A stretch of 64,000 nt of DNA, taken from Paguma larvata (taxonomy: Eukaryota > Chordata > Mammalia > Carnivora > Viverridae). Made by a program: the position numbers and the translations under genes. This document shows, piece by piece, positions 55,756-64,000 of this stretch. Numbering within the stretch: position 1 is the first letter of the stretch; the number at the start of each line of letters is the position of its first letter. The stretch spans positions 109,908,699-109,972,698 of the forward strand of contig CM057828.1 of assembly GCA_030068075.1 (NCBI GenBank). The letters run 5' to 3'. The notes under the pieces are model-generated. The model searched no databases, was not told the DNA's origin, and saw only the letters and a program-made list of their open reading frames with translations.

Positions 55756-56379
55756 AATTAGAAGGACTAAAGCCGAGGTTGAGTCATGTTGTTGTGGCTT
55801 GCTATGCTGGGAAGCCCAGGGCCTTTCCACGTGAATCAGCTGAAAGTTTGCATTACTAACAACATTTAAGTAGGCATCCTGGATAGCGGAGGCTGAGGTA
55901 GGTGCCGTCACCTCACATTTGGAGGGCCCTTTATCGTCTAAACACTGCTTCGATATACATCACGCTTTCAGCGGACTCTCTCACTACGCCTACTAGGTTA
56001 GCAGAGCGTTGTTATCGGCACACAGGTGGACTGACTAGTCTGAGTTCACGGAGTCAGTAAGGGCTGGCGGGGAGGGGGCACGAGAACTCAGTTATGCTAG
56101 CTTTGAGTCTAAGGCTTTTGTCCCTTCCTCCACGATGCTTCTGTCACTGGTGGTGGCCACCATCTTTGCAGAGCTCATGGCAGACAGACAAAGGCAGCCC
56201 AGGGCATCGCGAGCATACAGCAACACGTGACTGCCTCCGACATACCAACATCCTGGCGGCAAAAAGGACAGTGAGCAAAGGGGATGCCGAGTATCAGCTC
56301 CGCTTTCAGGAAAAAGTAGATTTTCAGAGGGACTGGATGTTTCTTTCCTTCATGCAAATGTGACATGAACTGCTTTTGG
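55756..56379. other. Unassigned sequence
   Basis: Nothing recognised; MIR-like 'tttatcgtctaaacactgct' near 55930 is too weak to call. Confidence 0.3.
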
Positions 56380-57050
56380 GGGTCATCCGATAAACGCGAA
56401 CTACAGATTAAGGAAAGATGAATAAAGGGATGCTCTCCTGCGTGAGTAAGCATTTCGAAATGGCCCATTAACCTCTTATCAGAAGGATTCCTTCCTTCGA
56501 AGCGCATTGGTCGTTTCCTGCGCTAAAAGGTGCGCAGACAATTTGCCAAATCACATCGTTATGCGCCGAGAACTGCTTTGCAAAAACCGGTACCTGCAGA
56601 TGCACGGTCAGTGGGTTTGCGTTAAACGCCTCGATCATCGACTTTCTCTCTGAAACTTAACAAGTGCAATTAGCCCATATTAATGAAATAATCTCGAGTT
56701 CATTTTTTTTAAAACTGAAGTTCCATTTGAGTCACACGAGAAAGAAAACGCATCTGAAACTCGGTTCCATTTTAGAACGGGCACATGTTCCAAACAGCTG
56801 AACTTATTTTTCCCTCTTCAGATTCTGCAAAATTCACTCCCAGGTTTCCTCTCTATGCCAAGTTTCAGAGCTGAGCAAATTTTTATGGTCTAGTTATAAA
56901 CCCTAGAAAAACAAGGTTTATAGGAAATGTTGACACAACCTTAACTAAAGTGGTGTTAGCTGACACCTCTATATTTTCAATTTGGGGATTTCTACTGGGA
57001 AAATATAAACGCTAATTCAGCAAAGGAAGCCAACTATAATAAAAATGTTG
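56380..57050. other. Repeat-free AT-rich block, possible conserved element
   Basis: No repeat text over about 670 bases. Dense in AT words including 'gcaattagcccatattaatg' (56666) and 'gggaaaatataaacgctaat' (56997), with scattered CpGs retained (56500-56640). CpG retention outside an island is sometimes seen in conserved DNA; inference. Confidence 0.35.
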
Positions 57051-57719
57051 TAGTCTTCCTGTTCACCCCATGAAGTTCTACTTCAAAAGATGCCAGTGCA
57101 ACATGGAGGTGAGTTAGAATTAGTATGCTCAGTATGTAGGGCACCTGCAAATAGCTAAGCCTCCTGGTTACTATAAACTTTGCCTGGGAATGCATGACCT
57201 CACCATGAGTCATGGCTGCCTGCTGCAGTCCAGTCGGAGAGGTGGCGGCGGATTCCAGGTCTTTGCGCGAAAGGCGTCTACTATCCTGGCCCCGCACACC
57301 TCCAAATCTACCGTAAATAGAGACAAGAGTAGGTTTTTCACGGACCGGGAGAGCAAGCCTCTGAAACACAGAGAAGCCAAAACGCTGAAAGCTGAGTAAA
57401 GGCACACCGTGGACACTGATCCTGAGGGCCGGTAGCAGTGCCAGGGGGACCCAGGTGTGAGGGCATGCCAAAACATCAGGACAAAGAGCCAACGACAGTT
57501 CTCATTTCCCCAATCCCTCTAAACAGCCCAGATGAGACGCACATGTGTTCCTTATTTAGGCTTTGATTTTTTTTTTTTTTCCTTCCGAAACAAGAGGAGG
57601 TGGGGCGAAGGGGTGAAGTCTGACTCGGGTCCAGAGATAAAGACTGACATACACAAATGGACCATAATAGGGGGCAAAGTGAGTTAAGCCGAAGTAAATG
57701 TTTTAAAATCCTCAGCTAG
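57051..57719. other. Unassigned sequence
   Basis: A 69-codon plus frame (57190-57399) and a 152-codon minus frame (57034-57492) overlap. The plus frame is Lys/Arg-rich at its C-end; neither is recognised. Confidence 0.35.
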
Positions 57720-57925
57720 ATAGACTAAACAGTATTGGCCTAGGAGCCAAAAGACCCAGCTGTCTGTCCCGACGCTCCTACCAGGGAAACGCGGCTCCAG
57801 GCAGCCTGCGGAGCCTCCCCGGTGTCTCCGTTTTGTCATCTGTAAAATGGAGGCTGGCCTCCATTACGTGACAGCGGTGAGGAGTAAGTAATGGCCCTGG
57901 AAGTGCTTGGTGAATTTTAAACTGC
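57720..57925 (+). repeat. MIR SINE
   Basis: 'gccaaaagacccagctgtct' (57747), 'ttttgtcatctgtaaaatgg' (57831) and 'ccctggaagtgcttggtgaa' match MIR in sense. Confidence 0.8.
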
Positions 57926-59317
57926 AAGACGAATGAGAGTATTATGTTGTGTTGATTGCATTTCTCCTTTGGAAAACTATGTTCAGAAAATGGAAATATT
58001 TTCAATCGAGGGACAAATCCATCAGGACAAAGGGGGAAAAAACCCCTTCCTAACATATTTGTAATTGCTTTTAGTTCATCCTGGAACTGATTCGGAGGGC
58101 CATTTACTGCTGACATCTTTGCTTTTGTGTTAAGTCTAATAGTCTACTAAATAGGCCATTTGGGTCACACCCCGATGACCATCACATATGTCTAAACTTC
58201 ACCAGCTCACAAGGGACCGCTATGTTACATATCTTCATGAACAGAAAGTATTTCGGATGATTATTTTCTTCCTCCTGGGTTTCTAATGCCGTTGGCGGCA
58301 TTTTCCCAGAGTGTTTTCAAAAGCTTTCACAAGATATCCTCATAACATTGGCAAAAAATACGAAGCATACTTTAAAGGCTAATGCTTAACTTCTGCAGAC
58401 CCTGATTTTTTTTTTCCAGGTTGAAAAGGAAGACAGTGAGTTTCTGGATGTACCTGTCAAGACTAAATGATTGTTCATTTCCTGTGAATTGGGAATAACG
58501 TAATCACATGCAGCTGGGGAGCTAGGCTATGTTTCTTGCTTTTTCCTCTTCCAGAAGCTGGGTCCCTTACCAGCTGGGAAATATTACTGTAGGAACGTGC
58601 TGAAAAACTTAAGGGAAATGAAAAGAACAACAACATTCTAGATGTCAGCAATCAGTTTGATGGTCTTACCTGTACCGACCTGAGAGGATTTTAATAGCAA
58701 AAGTTTGTAAAAGATTAACTTAATTTAATCTGAGCTCTTAGGTTTAAAAAAAAAAAAGAGGAAGGATTTACAGAGTCACAAAAATCTTTGTCTAGAATTG
58801 AGGCGATTAGAATTAACCCCATCACAATTATGCACGCCAACGTCTGGGTAAGTTTGAGAGAAACAATTTAAAATAATAAAGTTTTTTAACCCAAGAGAAA
58901 TGGATTGGTAGGAACCAAAGTATCCGTGCTTTGCTAAGACGGCCATTACCTGAAACAAAACAAAACAAACAAAAACCAAAATAAACAAAAACACAAATTC
59001 AATACTGAGTTTAAAATTGGAATTCAACAAAATGTAACCTTAGGCACTTATTTTAAATGCACGCTTGTATCTTTTAGTATATTAAATTTTGTTCGGTGTT
59101 TCATTAGCTATTGCACTATACATCATGATTATATCATGTATTAGATGCTGAGCGATGGAGCTAACATCTCACTTCAGGTGGCTCCCATTCCAACTCATCG
59201 TCAGGATTAATTAATGTAAGATGAGGAGAAGAAATGTTTGAATTAGTCAGGTCACTAATTTTTCCTGGGAGGGTGAGGAATGGAAGGAGAGAGAGGCCCA
59301 GGCAGAAGGAAAGTCTC
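57926..59317. other. Unassigned sequence with A-rich runs
   Basis: A-run at about 58745-58757 and AAAAC-type repeat at 58955-58995. No gene or repeat named. A TATAAAA-free AT-rich block at 59040-59220. Confidence 0.35.
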
Positions 59318-59500
59318 TGTTGGGAGGCTTAGTTGGTTAAGTGTCCGACTCTTGATTTCCACTCAGGTCATGACCTCGTAGTTCATGAGTTCGAGTCCTA
59401 CCTTGAACTGCTGACAGCGTGGAATCTGCTTATGATTCTCTGTCTCTCCCTCTCTCTCTCAAAATAAATAAGTGAACTCGAAAAAAAGAAGAAGAAGAAA
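59318..59500 (+). mobile_element. Carnivore SINE, worn copy
   Basis: 'ggcttagttggttaagtgtc' (59326) to 'ctctcaaaataaataagtga' and a GAA-rich tail (59480-59499). The 5' head has lost its consensus start and the duplication is imperfect. Confidence 0.9.
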
Positions 59501-59619
59501 ATTCTCTGCCAATGGTATCTTATGGCATCACTGCCCATTCTACCCAGGCTTGTGCTTGGAAGAAATTTGGGACCTCCGGGGAATGAGAGGGGCTGCACTC
59601 GCCCAGGACCACATGTGCA

Positions 59620-59815
59620 TGTGGTTCTCACATTTGGCTAGGCATCAGAACTACTGGGAGAATTTCTAAAAATACAAAACAACTGGGTCCCATCCAGTCC
59701 AGGGATAAAGCTTGTATGTGACATCGGTATGTTTAAAAAAAAAAAAAAGTATGTTTTTAAAATCCCCAAGCCTACAATTGATTCTGAATCCTGAGCTGGG
59801 GTTGGAAACCAGGGG
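59620..59815. repeat. hAT MER20/MER5-type fragment
   Basis: 'gtggttctcacatttggcta' (59620), 'aatttctaaaaatacaaaac' (59661) and 'attgattctgaatcctgagc' (59777) match a short hAT element interrupted by an A-run (59733-59748). Confidence 0.6.
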
Positions 59816-59944
59816 TAGGCGATAGTTGGAAATCAACTAAAAGGTGAATTTGACGATATTGCACCTTATCTAAGTCTCTTTCATGTTGTTCGACTCCAAA
59901 GAAGGAGCTGCCCGTTCTGACGTCTACCCGGCAGACATTAATGG

Positions 59945-60120
59945 TGAGGATGACAATAATAAAAACTATCAACGCTGCTGAAGCTCCTTGGGGACTGCTG
60001 GGAATGACACAGCACTTACACATCCATTATGTCATTTCTTTCCCCTCTTCTCTCTCGTGGTGCTTTGAGGCCAGCAGTGAGAGCATCGTCACCCCATCTT
60101 ACAGGTACAAAAACACACCA
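59945..60120 (-). repeat. MIR, antisense, worn
   Basis: 'gatgacaataataaaaacta' (59949) and 'ccccatcttacaggtacaaa' (60092) fit MIR in reverse. Confidence 0.45.
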
Positions 60121-60366
60121 CATCCTGCTAAATCCTCCAGCAGTGCGAGTGGGTGAGCTGACCCCCATTCCGTGCTCCTTCCCCATGGGCAGTCCGGTCA
60201 GCTTGGCCTGACAGCTGTTTTTGCAGCACGCCCGGGACAGGAGGCAGTGTCCTCTGCCCTCAGGTGATTGCATGCTCCTGGAGTAGAGAAGGGAGATTTC
60301 AGCAACTTGAATTAGCTCCCAAGTTGACTGCACTTGGAAAGAAACTTTGTGTTTTGTTTTACCTTT

Positions 60367-60587
60367 TTTTTTAATAAATATTTCTTTTAGTTTGTTTATT
60401 TATTTAGAGAGACAGAGAGAGCGAGCAGGGGAGGGTCAGAGAGAGAAGGAGAGAGAGAGATTCCCAAGCAGGCTTCACACAGTCAGCGCAGAGCCCCATG
60501 CAGGGCTTGAACTCACGAACCATGAGATCAAGACCCGAGCCAAGATCAAGAGTCGGAAGCTTAACTGACTGAGCCACCCAGGTGCCA
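60367..60587 (-). mobile_element. Carnivore SINE
   Basis: 'ttagtttgtttatttattta' (60387) to head 'gagccacccaggtgcca'. A nearly perfect duplication of about 18 bases (tgtgttttgtttt, then acctt or cacctt) flanks it at 60349-60366 and 60589-60607. Confidence 0.95.
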
Positions 60588-60607
60588 TGTGTTTTGTTTT
60601 CACCTTA

Positions 60608-63600
60608 CAGACTGGGCTTACATCCAGCATGTACGACAGATTTTTGCCTTTCCATTTCTCACAAGTCCTTTTTCTGAAGTTAACACATCGTGTCTCCCTT
60701 GTCTGTGTTGTTGCTTCCTGGGCTTCAAGAGAGAAGAGATGGTGAGGAGAGAAGAACGCGGTGGGACAGGAGGCAGCAGGTTGCCCCTGGCAGGCCGCGC
60801 GGAGCAGGCAGCTGTGCGGGGCTCCTGCCTGCCAGCTTCTTTCACGTCACGAGAAGCAAATGGCCCCCAGGTGAAGCCTGGAAGAAGCAGCTGAGAAATC
60901 TTCCTGTCATATTTGGGTGTATTTCCCTGACGCCTGACTAAGCTTTCAGTAACCTTGGTCTTTTCGATTCAGCTGTTCCGATGGAAAGAAATCACGATCA
61001 CAGCTTCTGCGGCTGATGGCTGTTTAGAGCTGGACCTTTCCCTTTTAGAGAAGACTACTTGAGAATGGACTTGAGGACAAAGACGGTACAAAGCATGGCA
61101 CTGGAAGCCATGTTTTTGCTGATTCGACTTACCTTATTAACAAAAGCATTTCATGTTTTATGTGAACATAAACAAAACTTCCTAGATAAGATGTTGAAGG
61201 CGTGCCCCTATGCTACCACTGTAGCAAAAGGGCAGTGTTAAAGTGTAATCGGTCTCTCAGATAATAATATTTTACCAATCAATAATTTATTGTACGTACA
61301 GGTTTACCTCATCATATAAAAATATATTTATAAAAAGTATCGCTCAGGCTTTTATAAATTAGTAGATTGTTGATTTAATCACATTTCATCTTCTACATGT
61401 GTGAACCTAAAAGATCGATGGTGTTTTAGTTACGTTTACATCACATCCGATTTCACAATAGCCTATGGAGAAACCTATTTTTGATAGTAATAAAAAAGGA
61501 TTTCATATACAGTTGAATATATGGAACTTAGCTGACCTTTTAAACCAGGTATGTAGAGCCATTTCCTGGGATGGGAATAACTGATGGGTTTCATGTGAGC
61601 ACCAACGGGGCAGTTCACAGAAGTGGTATCCTGAGAAAGCTGGTCTGGGCTCAGCAAACGTGTGTGCGAGATTGATTAGTGATGTCTGCTATGGAAGCAC
61701 AAGGTCCTGGTGCCATTTGTGTGCCATCTCTGCTGTGGGAGGAAAGGGAAAATACTGAAATATGCAGCAAATGTGTATTTCGCTGTGCACTAAGATTGTC
61801 GAGATGCATAAAGAATTCCTCTGATGACTCAATTGATAACTTCAAATAGTGTTAGATTTGAGGATTATTAAAAATATTTAATACATATCTGGGTGTCTAA
61901 AAAAGTAAGGATTATTCATTTTTCTCAACATGTTACCACTGTTATGTGAAATTCTAGAATTAAGTCCGTCATCGTTATTGTAGTGAATGTCAATCAGAAT
62001 ATTCCAACTACGTAAGTGGCTCATGAATAAATCTTTTTCCTTGAATTCCATCAGCACTCGGGCACACTGCAGCCTGGTTATTTTCATTAATGTCTTTGTC
62101 ATCGCACTCAAAGCAAATGCCATCATTTGGTGATTATGACGCCCATAGGGAAGTCATAAAGTCCAGCATATCCCAGGGTTCCACCTCACAGTATCAGTGA
62201 GGATACAACTCTAGCATAGTCATTTGTTTCCTGTTAAAGATAATATCAGTGGAAACACAAAGTGGGGTTATCCCCCTGGAGAGACCATGAGTTTAAGATA
62301 ACTAATGTTGCAAAAAATAAATAGCTTTCTTATTGAATAAATGGCCTTTTCATCATATCGTTTTAAATTGCAAAATTTAATTTCAGATGGAAGAAAACTT
62401 TCCTCAATTATAGTGCAAATAATGACATATTTACACACTTCTTTAGCATGTTTTCTACCAAATAGGTATCATTTCAGATCATTTTCATTGTGTGTTTCTT
62501 AGTTGCAGATAATTCCTTACTTTTCAAATGTATGGACACTTTTCATCATTCATTGATTGAGTCTGTGAAGACATGGGTTGACTACAATGGGTTTGATTCT
62601 GTTTATTTTATATAGCCAGGCAAGTGACTAGTCATGAAAGACCCTCCAACAATTTATTGTGTCTCCATACTCCTCCTCCTCTGGCTGTTGGCCAACAAAT
62701 CCATTGTCTGGGACCTCGGTCCACAAATCATAGTTCCATATTTCCAGGTGGCATCTAACCACTGAGCATCTTGTCGCTTTCTCCAAACCAATATTTGGAA
62801 GTTTCTTTTAACACATGCTCTTCTCCTTTTCTTCATGGGTGTTCTATATACAGGGATTTTTTAGAGGGGAGGAGAGCGACAGTGGAGTTTGCTTGAACTA
62901 CAAAAGTAGCTTGCTTGAGTTATTGGAGGAAGCAGGACTTGATTTTTCTGAATTCTTGTCTTGTCCTTTTAACGGGGCACATTATCTTTTCTGTTTCCAT
63001 GTATCATTTGCCTTCAGGGATCTCTGGGGACTAAATGCTAAAGCTGGCACTGGGTCCTGTGTGAAGCCTTGAGGGAAGTGGGGAGTTCCTCTTTTGGGGT
63101 CGCTGTTTCCAAGATAGTTGTATTCACCAAGATGGAAATTTTCTCCAAAATTATGTATATGCGGGACCTCTGGGAAAATAGGTGTAGGCATCATTTGCTT
63201 TTATTCTACCCTAGTGGCACACTAGATACCCACCCCCCAAAAGAGCCTTTATCTTATAGGTAGATATTCTAAGCTGGCTGAGTAGAAAGTGCTTAATTTC
63301 CTTAATTTCAGCATTTGACAGAAACTTCTTTTAGAGTTTGCATCATGAGTGCTGGTTACTTTCTCAGTATCTACTCTTCCTTATTACCAGCAATACACCC
63401 ATGGAAAGATTTCATTTGCCAGACTCCCTTGTAGGTGGGGAGGGCAGGGGGCCACTGAGGGGGAAGCCTAAGTTGTTGGGTGGAACTTTTTCCATTAGAC
63501 TGGCTGTCAGCTGTCTTAAGGGAGAAGTTTCTTCTTTCATCCTCTGTCAGTGGATTGCTGAGTCCTTAAAACTGGTCTTAGCTCATGTTCGCACAATTGT

Positions 63601-63849
63601 GAGGCTTGCCCTTCCAGTGAGTATTTTGATAAAAGTTTCTAAGTAAGAGAGAAGGAAATATTCTGGTCATGTTAATGCAAGCAGGATATATAAAAAAAAA
63701 TGGAAAGATACCAGTGAAGATCTTACCAATTTAGGTCTAATTACAAACACATTGCCTTGGAAAAAAATAGGTCTGATAAATCCAAGTGGGAAGGTTATAC
63801 GCATTAACAAGGATAGATTTGTTATTTTAATTAGAAAACATTAAGTGCT
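60608..63849. other. Long repeat-poor stretch
   Basis: Over 3.2 kb with no repeat I can name. 60750-60870 is GC-richer; 61250-62600 is AT-rich with many TAAT words. All frames are under 103 codons and unrecognised. Confidence 0.35.
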
Positions 63850-64000
63850 GGGGCACCTGGGTGGCTCAGTCAGTTGAGCGTCAGACTCTTGATTTGGGCT
63901 CAGGTCATGAGCACATGGTTGTGGGACTGAGCTGTGTCTGGCTCTGTGCTGAGCTGGAGCCTGCTTAAGATTCTTTCTTTCTCTCTCTCTCTCTGCCTCT
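63850..64000 (+). mobile_element. Carnivore SINE cut by the window end
   Basis: 'ggggcacctgggtggctcag' (63850) through the tRNA-like head and body into the CT-rich part. The A-tail lies beyond the window. Confidence 0.95.

Noticed and set aside
57034..57492. 152-codon minus frame
   Set aside because: No domain or family resemblance; a shorter Lys/Arg-rich plus frame overlaps it and neither has supporting signals.

Overview
The window is mammalian nuclear DNA from a carnivore, most likely a cat-family (felid) species. The main evidence is at least 19 copies of the tRNA-Lys-derived carnivore SINE (CAN-SINE/SINEC). They begin GGGGCGCCTGGGTGGCTC, end in a CT-rich stretch plus an A-rich tail, and have the body sequence typical of felid copies (…GTCAGCACAGAGCC…, on the minus strand where written this way). 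Two 5'-truncated, fairly young L1 tails and many older mammal-wide repeats (L2, MIR, L3/CR1, hAT-type MER elements, an ERVL provirus fossil) fit the same picture. No bacterial, plasmid or phage organisation is present.

No protein-coding exon can be named with confidence. The open frames over about 150 codons lie in repeats, antisense to repeats or in GC-rich DNA, and none resembles a protein I recognise. The best coding-like stretch is an 86-codon frame at 23767-24027. The one strong gene-associated signal is a CpG island at about 29580-30380. It holds two GC-box arrays, a palindromic E-box and a CRE-like site, and has no convincing ORF. It looks like a TATA-less promoter with a non-coding first exon, for either a protein gene with distant exons or a long non-coding RNA.

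Layout. 1-1.46 kb: old L1 split by a 0.3-kb polypurine microsatellite. 2.5-4.7 kb: SINE/L3/MER cluster with nested insertions. 6.1-6.3 kb: promoter-like block, probably inside an old repeat. 7.05-7.7 kb: antisense L1. 9.4-11 kb: old repeat, L2, MER. 12-12.5 kb: repeat-free. 17.1-17.95 kb: microsatellite, MIR, SINE. 18.9-19.0 kb: CG-rich alternating TG tract. 20.1 kb: young SINE with a long perfect target duplication. 21.5-24.3 kb: MER, L2, MIR and the orphan frame. 24.6-27.1 kb: dense nested L1/SINE/L1/SINE/L2 block. 27.9-28.7 kb: MIR and L3. 29.6-30.4 kb: CpG island. 30.6-32.1 kb: L2/MIR. 32.4-34.0 kb: two SINEs and a second L1 tail. 35.3-37.7 kb: ERVL pol fossil. 38.7-47.5 kb: scattered SINEs, L2, MER/MIR and a polypyrimidine microsatellite attached to a SINE tail. 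49.5-50.2 kb and 56.4-57.05 kb: repeat-poor stretches. 50.5-64 kb: MIR/L2/SINE background, with a SINE cut by the window end.

Overall this reads as an intron or intergenic region around one CpG-island promoter. Several repeat-free AT-rich blocks with homeodomain-type TAAT motifs could be conserved regulatory elements. I found no convincing new biological system. The most useful leads are the orphan promoter, the direct L1 repeats that bracket it, the orphan frame, and two microsatellites with parallel motif order.
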